Assembly (NCBI GenBank): GCA_003541895.1
Contig: DPLR01000375.1
Coordinates: 1 to 7,482 of the forward strand
Reading direction: 5' to 3'
DNA length: 7,482 nt
Source: Cytophagales bacterium
GTDB taxonomy: Bacteria; Bacteroidota; Bacteroidia; Cytophagales; Cyclobacteriaceae
Part shown: piece by piece, positions 1-7,218 of the stretch
Position numbering within the stretch: the stretch's first letter is position 1
How the letters are laid out: every line of letters starts with the position of its first letter
Translations under genes and position numbers: made by a program
Notes under the pieces: generated by a model
What the model was told of the DNA's origin: nothing
Databases searched by the model: none
Seen by the model: the letters and a program-made list of their open reading frames with translations, nothing else

Positions 1-587
1 AAATTTCTTTTTGTACCAGCATCTACATCCGTAATAATTGATTTGAACCCCTTACGTGAATAGCCAACACCAAGGTGGACACTCCATTTTTCATCAATAT
101 TCCAATCAATACCAGCGGCTATCTGATACCCTAATTTAAATATCCTGTCAGTTGATGTTGGTGTACTGCTAGTATTTAGAGAATAAATAGTACGTGGAAT
201 GGATGTATTTATTCCTGCCCTAAAGATAGGCGTGAACACCGCTGTGGTTGTGAATTTTTTACTTAAGTAATATACATCGATCGGTGCGCGGGCAGGGTTG
301 GCAATATATTCAGGGTCAGCTTTTAAAAGTTCGAGGTAACTATTTTCAGCGGCCGCTTGATCATTGAGAATAAGATACGTTTGAGTAAGTAACAAGTAAG
401 CTCGAACTTTTTGCTCTTTTGAAAAACCTTTACTAAGGCATGATTGAAGTATTGACGGCAGATTATAAAAATGACCAGCTTCAAATTCGGCAGATGCTTG
501 GTTCAACGTCTGCTCACAATCAAGATTTTGACCAAAGACAGGAAATGCGAAAAGGAAAAATAAAAAAGCAGTAAAGGTCCTAATCAT
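1..587 (-). CDS. Secreted protein with helical TPR-like region and start of an outer-membrane beta-barrel (3' end outside window)
   Basis: I see 195 codons; the frame stays open to the left edge, so the C-terminus is missing. Residues 1-19 form a signal peptide (MIRTF, hydrophobic core, PVFG), with likely cleavage between G19 and Q20, a common Bacteroidota pattern. Residues 21-100 are helical and resemble tetratricopeptide pairs (AYLLLTQTYLILND, then AENSYLELLKADPEY). C24 and C50 could form a disulfide in the periplasm. From about residue 115 the pattern changes to alternating hydrophobic strands with aromatic ends (VFTPIFRAGIN, KLGYQIAAGIDWNI, WSVHLGVGYSRKGF), typical of PorT-like or OmpA-like barrels, so I infer an outer-membrane protein with a periplasmic N-terminal domain. 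The ATG at 587 shares its A with the TAA stop of the upstream nSTAND gene and has a Shine-Dalgarno-like site at good spacing, which fixes the start and implies coupled expression. The exact barrel family cannot be settled from this fragment. Confidence 0.85.
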   Translation of the reverse strand, partial: MIRTFTAFLFFLFAFPVFGQNLDCEQTLNQASAEFEAGHFYNLPSILQSCLSKGFSKEQKVRAYLLLTQTYLILNDQAAAENSYLELLKADPEYIANPARAPIDVYYLSKKFTTTAVFTPIFRAGINTSIPRTIYSLNTSSTPTSTDRIFKLGYQIAAGIDWNIDEKWSVHLGVGYSRKGFKSIITDVDAGTKRN

Positions 588-599
588 TATTTATCCTTT
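585..599 (-). promoter_or_regulatory. Overlapping stop/start (TAATG) with ribosome binding site
   Basis: On the minus strand the sequence reads AAAGGATAAATAATG. The TAA (589-587) ends the nSTAND frame and the ATG (587-585) begins the secreted barrel protein, overlapping by one base. AGGA lies 6 nt before the ATG, within the last codons of the upstream gene. This arrangement favours translation of the second gene by ribosomes finishing the first. I see no TAnnTTTG element or terminator between the genes. Confidence 0.85.
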
Positions 600-3500
600 T
601 GTGAATTAAACTTAGTGCAAGTCGACTGATAGGGAATATCATTTCCTACATAAATGCCCCATTCTTCTTTTGTCATATTCCTCGAAACTTTAGGGCAAAC
701 TAACTCTGCCAATATTTTTGGGTTGGTAGGCCAAATGCGAACTTCACCGTCATTGCAGGATGCCACTAGGTAATCTGAATTCTTTGAAAAACCCAAGCTC
801 CATACATAGCCATTGTTATTGTCCATAACCACGGGTAAATCATCCACATGGTCAACCACCCACATTTGCAATTTCCGATCAAGGCCGGCACTAGCTAATA
901 ATAATCCGTCAGGACTAAAACTCAAATCAGATATACCCGCTTTATGTCCTGATAATTCCTTTTCAACTTTCTTTGAGTTCAAATCAAATATTTTTACAGA
1001 ACCTTTCTTTTCGGCAACCAACTCAACTCCATAGGCAACAAGCGGCCGAGATGGATGAAAAGCAACGGATAAAATTCTATTGGGAGATTCATCTCTCAAT
1101 TCTTGATATGTATAATTGGTGAGATTTACCATTATCAGTTTACCCGAAGTAGATCCGGCAACCAACCACTTTCCATCGCTACTTATATCAATTGATTTTA
1201 TTTCGAATGGCAAACTCAATAGCTCTTTGCTTTGACTTGTGCTAGTACTGGTAAAGCGCAACGTTTTGTCCAACGATGACGAAATGAACCCTGAGTCATC
1301 TGGTAAAAATTTTATATCCCTAACAAGGGCCTTATGTCCAGATACAATCTGAGGTTCTTTTGCTGTCTCTGCCAAATTAAAAATTTCAACAAAGCTTGAA
1401 TCGCTTCCATTAACCAAATATTTTTCATTGTGGCTCAGCGCCAACACCCGATTTGGATATTTCTTCTCGTTTAAAAGCTTATCAGCATTTTGTGTTAAAT
1501 AATCTCCTTGAAAAATTCTACCGTCATTCCCTGTGGTAAAAAAAGTGCTAGATGTTTGAGAAACAGCCACCGCAAACATTTTGCTTCTAAAGTTCCCAGG
1601 GATTTTCACAGCATTATAATTGGTAGAATATAATTTCGTTAATGAATAATAAAGACCCCTGAAAACATAGGGGTCATATTTTTTGCCTCCATACTCTTTG
1701 TGAAACATGTAGCCCTGAAGTGCTGTGCAGCCGGCCAAGTCTTTATCATCGATACCTTCTGATTTTGCTTCCAAGGATTGAGCAATTGAAAGCATTAAGC
1801 GTGCATTTGATTCTTCCGTTTTTCGCTCTGCTTTTTCTGAAGCCAAGTTGGCTTTATCGCGTGCAACACGGGCGCTATCACGCTGTATATTTGCTTCTGA
1901 TAAGTTAGTCTCTGCTTGTTTTCTGAGCCTGTCAGCCTGCCTTATCGTCTCCTTCAGTTGATCATTTGTCGTAGAGAGTTGATCGCGCTGCTTTTCGATT
2001 TCAACTTGTTTTTGTTTAATCTGATCAGCAGTTCGTTCGGCCAAATCTTTTTGTATTTGAAAATTTCTAGACGCCTGCTCTGCCTTATCTCGCTGTGCAT
2101 TTGCTTCTAGTAAATTCGTATTCGCAGCAATACTTTGAATCAATCCGTAAAAGAACAATCCAATAGCCACCATCAAGAAAAGTGCAAGAATCAAGTTTGT
2201 CACACGCGCTCTTCGCAGCATTCTTCGCTGCAACATCTCCTGATTTTTTAATTCAGCCTCATAGGTAATTCGGCTGGTATCCAAAAAAACAATTGCCCTT
2301 TCAAAAGCAGGATCGTAGCGCTGAGCCCAAGCCCGGGTGGGGCGTTGCTTCTTTTGCCAATTAAGCGCAAGTTGTAAATCAGGCGGTCGCCATAAACTGG
2401 TTCGTCCAATCTGATACATAGCAGCTGCATCCGACACGCGTTTGTACATATGAGCAGACTCGCTCTCTTGATCTACCCATGAAGAAAGGCGAGTCCAAAT
2501 ACGCATTAAACTTTCGTGAGAAAGTTCAACCACCGTTTCGGTTGACAATGAAATGTTTGAGCCGGGCATCAAAAATGAACGCCCTGGTTTTCTGAAATTC
2601 TCAACGACTTCAATCACTTCATTCTCCTGCGCCTCCGCCAGTTCTGCAATCAACCCTATTTTACATGGTCTCCGTAATCCTTTGTTGTCACTGCTATTTT
2701 CCGTTATACCCTTAAATAAGGTTTCTGCTATTTCCTTTTGCCGCGATGTGAGTTCTTCAAATGCTTCATTCGCATGCAACGAAAGAGCTTGTTCAATTCT
2801 TCCGATAGAATTGTAGTGCCTGATATCAATGACTTCGCCCTGATCATGGTTGTGCATCCAATACTCCCACGTGCGCATCATTGCATGTTGCAACAGCGGC
2901 AATTGATCTTGATTGTCGCCAACGTCATTCAAAAGTCTTTTTACTAATCGGGATGAAATCTGAGCACCTCCCACAGCCACTGGACCTTCAATGGCAAGTC
3001 GCATTTGCTCTCTTGTCATCTGCGGAACGAGATAATTGCTTGCATTGATCATTTCAGTCAACCCCTGAAATTGTGTGCAGTCTCCAATAAAGTCAGACCG
3101 CATACTCACAGCTATGTAGATCGGCACCTCACGCTGCTGATGTGCTGTAATTATTAAATTGACAAATGATGTGGCTTCATTAAAAGATTCCTCGTTGCCA
3201 TCGGCACAAAACCTGAACAGTTCCTCGAATTGATCTATCAAGAAAAATACGTTTTCTCCTTCTGATCTTTGAAGATGCCTGGCTAATTCAATAAGCCCGT
3301 GAGGCCCACTTCTTAAAATAGATAGTAGGATGGCACGATGTATTTGAATATCAGCTTCTAAAATTCCGCCTTGCTGAATCAACTGCTGAAGAATTGACTC
3401 TGTTAGGTTTTTTATTGGTGAAATACCTGGACGAGAACTAATAACATTCCAAAACGGACTCGTATCGGTAATAGAACCTCCATAGAGCGTTGGCAGTAAA

Positions 3501-3742
3501 CCGCAGTGCAATAAACTCGATTTTCCACTACCCGAATATCCTAAAATAGCAACCGAATGATTTCTAGAAAGCTTTGAAAGAATTTCATCCACCTGTCCTT
3601 CGCGTCCAAAGAAGAGAAATGAATCCTCCATGGTAAAAGGCCGCAGACCAGGAAACGGATTGGTCCCACTGACAACCCCCGAGAATTTTTTCTCAGAAGT
3701 TGATTCATCTATCACGCCAACTTTGACAGGTGAATTAAGCAT
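587..3742 (-). CDS. Membrane-anchored nSTAND1-type ATPase with coiled coil and WD40 beta-propeller
   Basis: Domains in order: residues 28-48 carry the nSTAND1 lead-in (NPFPGLRPF, then FFGRE). Walker A is at 68-75 (GYSGSGKS) with K74. Walker B is at 165-174 (VFFLIDQFEE) with D170 and E173. A sensor-like arginine is R215 (SMRSDF). A helical/winged-helix part includes LPLLQHAMMRTWE (281-293), and HESLMRIW (409-416) is a family hallmark. One transmembrane helix spans about 514-539, preceded by QRRMLRRAR. A charged coiled coil runs about 541-660, and about seven WD40-like blades occupy 722-1007 (e.g. HKAGISDLSFSPDG at 933-946). The tail has W1028 and DIPYQSTC. STAND proteins are ATP-driven switches that assemble on ligand sensing, and nSTAND families are known in bacterial conflict and signalling systems; the ligand here is unknown. 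The catalytic motifs look intact. Basic residues before the TM predict a cytoplasmic ATPase and periplasmic propeller. The ATG has an A-rich leader and no strong Shine-Dalgarno. It overlaps the downstream barrel gene by one base. Confidence 0.92.
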   Translation of the reverse strand: MLNSPVKVGVIDESTSEKKFSGVVSGTNPFPGLRPFTMEDSFLFFGREGQVDEILSKLSRNHSVAILGYSGSGKSSLLHCGLLPTLYGGSITDTSPFWNVISSRPGISPIKNLTESILQQLIQQGGILEADIQIHRAILLSILRSGPHGLIELARHLQRSEGENVFFLIDQFEELFRFCADGNEESFNEATSFVNLIITAHQQREVPIYIAVSMRSDFIGDCTQFQGLTEMINASNYLVPQMTREQMRLAIEGPVAVGGAQISSRLVKRLLNDVGDNQDQLPLLQHAMMRTWEYWMHNHDQGEVIDIRHYNSIGRIEQALSLHANEAFEELTSRQKEIAETLFKGITENSSDNKGLRRPCKIGLIAELAEAQENEVIEVVENFRKPGRSFLMPGSNISLSTETVVELSHESLMRIWTRLSSWVDQESESAHMYKRVSDAAAMYQIGRTSLWRPPDLQLALNWQKKQRPTRAWAQRYDPAFERAIVFLDTSRITYEAELKNQEMLQRRMLRRARVTNLILALFLMVAIGLFFYGLIQSIAANTNLLEANAQRDKAEQASRNFQIQKDLAERTADQIKQKQVEIEKQRDQLSTTNDQLKETIRQADRLRKQAETNLSEANIQRDSARVARDKANLASEKAERKTEESNARLMLSIAQSLEAKSEGIDDKDLAGCTALQGYMFHKEYGGKKYDPYVFRGLYYSLTKLYSTNYNAVKIPGNFRSKMFAVAVSQTSSTFFTTGNDGRIFQGDYLTQNADKLLNEKKYPNRVLALSHNEKYLVNGSDSSFVEIFNLAETAKEPQIVSGHKALVRDIKFLPDDSGFISSSLDKTLRFTSTSTSQSKELLSLPFEIKSIDISSDGKWLVAGSTSGKLIMVNLTNYTYQELRDESPNRILSVAFHPSRPLVAYGVELVAEKKGSVKIFDLNSKKVEKELSGHKAGISDLSFSPDGLLLASAGLDRKLQMWVVDHVDDLPVVMDNNNGYVWSLGFSKNSDYLVASCNDGEVRIWPTNPKILAELVCPKVSRNMTKEEWGIYVGNDIPYQSTCTKFNSQKDK
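1871..2113 (-). repeat. Diverged internal repeat in the coiled coil of the nSTAND protein
   Basis: Residues 544-554 (LLEANAQRDKA) and 614-624 (LSEANIQRDSA) match at 7 of 11 positions and lie exactly 70 residues apart. The DNA units at 2081-2113 and 1871-1903 agree at 25 of 33 bases by my hand count. This suggests an old duplication within the coiled-coil stalk, with segments rich in Q, R, D, K and A around it. It could also be convergent composition typical of such stalks. Confidence 0.5.
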
Positions 3743-3754
3743 CTAACTATTTTT

Positions 3755-3764
3755 TTCTTAAGAA
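3755..3764. repeat. 10-bp perfect palindrome in the leader of the nSTAND gene
   Basis: TTCTTAAGAA reads the same on both strands and lies 13-22 nt before the nSTAND start codon, inside the transcribed leader if the promoter at 3802-3809 is used. Short AT-rich palindromes arise by chance, so any binding role is speculative. Confidence 0.25.
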
Positions 3765-3801
3765 TTTAAAAATCAAATACACCGTCTAATTACGTAAAAA
3801 T

Positions 3802-3809
3802 CAAAGATA
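3802..3809 (-). promoter_or_regulatory. Candidate -7 promoter element for the nSTAND/barrel gene pair
   Basis: On the minus strand the sequence is TATCTTTG, a full match to the Bacteroidota primary sigma -7 consensus TAnnTTTG. Transcription would begin near 3797, giving a leader of about 55 nt before the ATG at 3742. I find no clear TTG-type -33 element about 20 bp upstream, so the call rests on the -7 element and its position in the 115-bp intergenic gap. Confidence 0.5.
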
Positions 3810-3846
3810 AAAAAATCTTAGGTCAGTTTAAAAAGATAATTACCTA
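3809..3846 (-). terminator. Weak terminator-like hairpin after the transporter-like gene
   Basis: On the minus strand TAGGT (3846-3842) can pair with ACCTA (3823-3819) across an 18-nt loop, followed within 3 nt by a run of seven T (3815-3809). It starts 12 nt past the stop codon of the upstream gene. The short stem and large loop make it weak, and readthrough into the nSTAND gene is quite possible. The T-run abuts the candidate promoter. Confidence 0.25.
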
Positions 3847-3857
3847 CTTGTACGGAG

Positions 3858-6800
3858 TTAAACGAACTGCAAAAATTTATCGGTAAGTTTTACGTGGTCT
3901 GACAATAGCTCATAAAACTGATCTTTACTGATTTTCAAAAGATGGGTATTCTCTTTGGCCACCAACATATTGGTATTGGCAAAACCAACTGTAGAAATCA
4001 TCTCACCCACAAATTGTCCCTTATTGAAATCCTTTACAAAGCGGCTATTCTCAAAATATTGAACCGAACCACTGTAAATAATGAAGAAGTAATTATTCAG
4101 TTTTTCATCTACCGACAAATACTCGCCCGCATTCAACTGTTGATCTTTAGATATATCCGCTAAATAAGACAAAGTAATGCCTGGAATACCATAGAAAACA
4201 CTAAGGTTCTGGAAAAACAAAATTTTCTCATAGAGCATCTGCTTATGCCCATCGCTCCCTTTTTGTATGAGCCTGTTGATCGGTCTTATTTCAGCCTCAT
4301 CAATTCTTACGATGTTGTCGTGATATTGCTTTGGGTCGATCTGATAAAGCGACCAAGCAGCCACTTCACGAATTAGCCTATCGGGGTTGAACAGTTGGGC
4401 AATCAAATCCATTTTGAACTCGTCAATCTTTGAAACCCCAATCTGATAAATAACAGTAGCCTTCGTCCACCGATTGGTTTGGGTAAAATCGCGGTTAACG
4501 AGAAATTTCAATGTCAATTTTGAGTCGAGGTTCATCCGTGGGTAAAATACCTCAAGACGTTTAATTTTTTCTGACTCGCTCAAATCGTCAAGCACAGGTA
4601 TAACCCGCATTTTCAATTGTTCAGACAAAAACACATCGAGAAGTTCCACAGCGTAAGTAGTTCCTTCTGAAGTTCCACTCTCAATATTTTCTTTGACCAA
4701 TTGAATTGACCGTGTGTCGTACAACATCGCGAGCAACATATAGATATGTTCAATATCATGATTTATTTCGTGCTGCAATGCCAACCTTACCTGCTCGTAT
4801 TGTCCGCTATCGCCAAGTTCTTTAATGGCATTCAGATTCCAACTGATATCAGCTATATCTGTTTCGATGGCGTATTTGATTCGAGAAATTTGAGAAATAC
4901 CCGCTTTAAATCCGCATTCACCTAAGGATAAAAGCACTTGCGAAACAATGGCCTTGTCGGGATAATCTATTTTTCCCCACAACAATTCTTTTGCGCGATT
5001 GCCTCCGATATGACCAAGCACTTGCACTATTCTGATCATGGTTTGCGTGTTCTGGCCCGATCGATAAAATCCCGCATCAAGGTAATTTAGTGCGGAGGCC
5101 CCCATCAACGCCAGAGAGTTCATCGCCAAATTTGAAAATTGAGTGTTACTCAAATTTTCTATCACTGAATTTATTACTTCACCATTAAATCGCTTGCTCG
5201 CAGTAGTGAGTGCCGTCCTTCGCACGATTGGATCAGAATCGTTTAACAATTCAATCAGGAATGAAATATTTTCGGGTGCAGATGAATGGAGCAGTAATTC
5301 AGCCGCATAGTGACGATCGCCCGAATCAACAGATCTTGCCAATTTTTGAATGCGCTGTCGCGTGATTTCCCCACCACTTCGTAACACCTGCTCAAGATCA
5401 TTTCCCGTCAATATATTTTTTCCTTCACCAGTTACTTTGCTCTTATTAATTCGGATAATATAATTTTCAGACACAGACAATCCTTTCATCTCATTCATTC
5501 TTCGCTGAGCATAGTCTTGTGCTTCTTCATATCTGTTTTTCATTAAAGCATTTACCCAAACACCCACATTGGATGGATTCAATTTCTCTAATAGTTTAAA
5601 AGAAAAAATTGCTTTTGAAACTTTACGATCTGTAAGGTGAGACTCTAATGTAGAGGTAATTTGAGCGAATCCAATCTCAAGTTTATCCTCGTGAAACTCT
5701 GTGCTTTCTAGCTTCCCTCTGATTTTATTACGGTATCCCTGATGTAAATTCTGAACCAAGTAGAGGTATAGACCAACCAATGCAATCACTAGCACGGGTA
5801 TCCAATAAATTTTAAAAAATACCAATTGACTAAGAACAAACAAAATTAGTCCGGCAGCAAACCTTCCCGACTCGTTAACAACACCTTCTATTTTAGATTG
5901 AATACCAAATCTCAATCTCCCGTCAAGCGGAATAAACATTAATTTATACACGGGATTCTCGAGTGAATCTCTCAACATACTATTAAACAGTCGTGTCAAT
6001 GCCACAAACAAGAAGAAGAAAATAAAGGATTGACCTGCGGAGACAGAGTAGCCAAAAATGGAGCTTGCAATGACAGATCCAAGGGCAAAAATTCCAGTAA
6101 CAATCGGAAGGACAAACAGCGAAATGCGCAGACCGTAGGTACCAATCAGTTTATCATTAATAAAAGTCTGCATCACCAAACTCAGCAAATAGATGGTACC
6201 ATTAAAGTATCCTATAAAATTAGTGAGGTCGCGTTGAACTGGGTATTGTTGATTTAGCAAAGTCTGAAATGAATATTGATTCAAGATGAACATGGACATG
6301 GAGGTGATCAGGAACACCGCCAGCAATACAACGTATCTATCTTTAAATATTTTGACAAATCGCGTTTCTTCTCGTACTGTTTTGTCAATTTTTTTTGTGA
6401 GTGTAAACCGAGCCGCGATTACACCAATAAAGAATAACGACACAACTAGGCTGACGTTACAAATTACTAGGTAATCGCCCGTGTTTTTAAAATAGATAGC
6501 CGTTAGCGGCACAAAAAAATTGGCAGCGATAATTGCTATTAACTGCCCCGTGTCAATCCAACCAATTATTCTTTTGGATTGTCTGAAATTGAAAAGTCGG
6601 CCGAAGATTCCCCAATAGCACAACAACAGAATTGCAGTAATTGGGCCAATAAGGCAGTACATTATAAACAAGACTGTATCATGAATTTTTGGGTCACCAA
6701 AACGGTACAGATAATATACAATAGAGGTAATCACCAATATTACCGATATACTAGAAATGGTAAGAGCTATAAAGCGAACCCGGTTTTGAAAAAAGGTAAA

Positions 6801-7007
6801 TATGTAAGTTGAAACAATGCCTAAAATACCTGCCATCAAAAAGGCCTCATTAAGCTTGTTGCTCATTTGATTTAAAAAAAGCGACTCGGCCGTTACCTGG
6901 TATGTGGCTATGAAAATACCAAAGAAAAACCCCATGCCCAACATCAATGCCACCTGACCACGTTCTTCCGGGTTGGAGCTAAGAAAATCTAACGGATGCT
7001 TTTTCAC
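3858..7007 (-). CDS. MFS/NTT-like 12-TM protein fused to HEAT-type repeats and a C-terminal cyclic-nucleotide-binding fold
   Basis: Residues 17-420 contain about twelve hydrophobic helices. A motif after TM4 (YWGIFGRLFN, SKRIIGW, 131-150) and one before TM11 (VYKLMFIPLDGRLR, 353-366, then GVVNESGR at 375-382) resemble positions conserved in NTT-type ATP/ADP exchangers and related MFS proteins. Residues 421-545 are a charged helical linker. About 545-890 form HEAT-like helical pairs (e.g. LIELLNDSDPIVRRTAL, 584-600). Residues 932-1045 match the cNMP-binding beta-roll (FFIIYSGSVQYF at 974-985, GQFVGEM at 997-1003), but the arginine that normally contacts the cyclic phosphate appears to be N1011. 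NTT homologues joined to HEAT and cNMP-binding domains are known in free-living bacteria, with mostly unassigned substrates. The start is GTG, with an in-frame TAA four codons upstream; the next ATG, at residue 22, would cut into TM1. AGG lies 2 nt before the GTG. Substrate and ligand are unknown; an inner-membrane regulated transporter or sensor is inferred. Confidence 0.88.
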   Translation of the reverse strand: MKKHPLDFLSSNPEERGQVALMLGMGFFFGIFIATYQVTAESLFLNQMSNKLNEAFLMAGILGIVSTYIFTFFQNRVRFIALTISSISVILVITSIVYYLYRFGDPKIHDTVLFIMYCLIGPITAILLLCYWGIFGRLFNFRQSKRIIGWIDTGQLIAIIAANFFVPLTAIYFKNTGDYLVICNVSLVVSLFFIGVIAARFTLTKKIDKTVREETRFVKIFKDRYVVLLAVFLITSMSMFILNQYSFQTLLNQQYPVQRDLTNFIGYFNGTIYLLSLVMQTFINDKLIGTYGLRISLFVLPIVTGIFALGSVIASSIFGYSVSAGQSFIFFFLFVALTRLFNSMLRDSLENPVYKLMFIPLDGRLRFGIQSKIEGVVNESGRFAAGLILFVLSQLVFFKIYWIPVLVIALVGLYLYLVQNLHQGYRNKIRGKLESTEFHEDKLEIGFAQITSTLESHLTDRKVSKAIFSFKLLEKLNPSNVGVWVNALMKNRYEEAQDYAQRRMNEMKGLSVSENYIIRINKSKVTGEGKNILTGNDLEQVLRSGGEITRQRIQKLARSVDSGDRHYAAELLLHSSAPENISFLIELLNDSDPIVRRTALTTASKRFNGEVINSVIENLSNTQFSNLAMNSLALMGASALNYLDAGFYRSGQNTQTMIRIVQVLGHIGGNRAKELLWGKIDYPDKAIVSQVLLSLGECGFKAGISQISRIKYAIETDIADISWNLNAIKELGDSGQYEQVRLALQHEINHDIEHIYMLLAMLYDTRSIQLVKENIESGTSEGTTYAVELLDVFLSEQLKMRVIPVLDDLSESEKIKRLEVFYPRMNLDSKLTLKFLVNRDFTQTNRWTKATVIYQIGVSKIDEFKMDLIAQLFNPDRLIREVAAWSLYQIDPKQYHDNIVRIDEAEIRPINRLIQKGSDGHKQMLYEKILFFQNLSVFYGIPGITLSYLADISKDQQLNAGEYLSVDEKLNNYFFIIYSGSVQYFENSRFVKDFNKGQFVGEMISTVGFANTNMLVAKENTHLLKISKDQFYELLSDHVKLTDKFLQFV

Positions 7008-7094
7008 GACCTGAAATTAGAGTTTGGAAGGCAAAACAAAAAATAATTTCACATTCATAGCTAATAACATCAAATTGCTTAAAAGCTTTTTATC

Positions 7095-7127
7095 TGTTGC
7101 AGATTCCATTATTCAATCGTTGCAACA
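7095..7127. repeat. Cluster of short inverted repeats in the divergent intergenic region
   Basis: TGTTGCA (7095-7101) and TGCAACA (7121-7127) are a perfect 7-bp inverted repeat separated by 19 nt. Nested within or beside it are ATCTG/CAGAT (7092-7104, 3-nt loop) and the palindrome GTTGCAAC (7119-7126). GTTGC recurs at 7146-7150. The cluster lies between two divergent genes, a reasonable place for an operator, but no regulator can be named. Confidence 0.3.
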
Positions 7128-7176
7128 AAGAAAACCTCGACATCGGTTGCGTAAATATTTATACCTTATCATAACT

Positions 7177-7193
7177 ATTCACTTTGGGTGAAT
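7177..7193. promoter_or_regulatory. Inverted repeat immediately upstream of the -7 element: candidate operator
   Basis: ATTCAC (7177-7182) and GTGAAT (7188-7193) are perfect inverted arms around the 5-nt spacer TTTGG. The repeat ends 2 bp before the TACCTTTG element, so a dimeric protein bound here would cover the promoter. TTTG inside the spacer is only 9 bp from the -7 element, too close to act as a standard -33 box. Confidence 0.4.
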
Positions 7194-7195
7194 CT

Positions 7196-7203
7196 TACCT
7201 TTG
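7196..7203 (+). promoter_or_regulatory. Candidate -7 promoter element for the rightmost gene
   Basis: TACCTTTG fully matches TAnnTTTG. The expected start of transcription is near 7207-7210, giving a leader of only about 10 nt before the ATG at 7219. No convincing TTG lies about 20 bp upstream. For the opposite gene (GTG at 7007) I find only seven-of-eight matches on the minus strand, such as at 7126-7133 and 7032-7039, without a -33 partner. Confidence 0.55.
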
Positions 7204-7212
7204 CGGAAAAAT

Positions 7213-7216
7213 AAGG
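7213..7216 (+). promoter_or_regulatory. Weak ribosome binding site for the rightmost gene
   Basis: AAGG lies 2 nt before the ATG at 7219, closer than the usual 5-9 nt, so its contribution is doubtful. The short leader means translation would start almost at the mRNA end. Confidence 0.3.
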
Positions 7217-7218
7217 TT

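Noticed and set aside
607..614. TAAGTTTA on the minus strand as a promoter for the barrel gene alone
   Set aside because: It lacks the final G of TAnnTTTG and has no -33 partner; the overlapping stop/start argues for co-transcription.
813..2110. Three + strand open frames of 62-73 codons opposite the WD40 and coiled-coil region
   Set aside because: They are fully covered by the long minus-strand gene, and no initiation signal is seen.
1763..2122. Low-complexity K/E/Q/R/A-rich coding stretch as a possible frameshift or misassembled repeat
   Set aside because: The frame remains open on both sides and the composition is normal for a coiled-coil stalk between a TM helix and WD40 repeats.
2553..2816. 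87-codon open frame on the + strand
   Set aside because: It lies antisense inside the intact nSTAND gene, has no promoter or ribosome site, and its translation resembles no domain; it is a shadow of the real gene.
6030..6812. Three + strand open frames of 62-77 codons
   Set aside because: All are antisense to the transmembrane region of the transporter-like gene, with low-complexity translations (many N, K, S, T) and no start signals.
7183..7186. TTTG as a -33 element for the gene at 7219
   Set aside because: It is only 9 bp from TACCTTTG, whereas the usual spacing is about 19-21 bp; it also sits in the loop of the inverted repeat.
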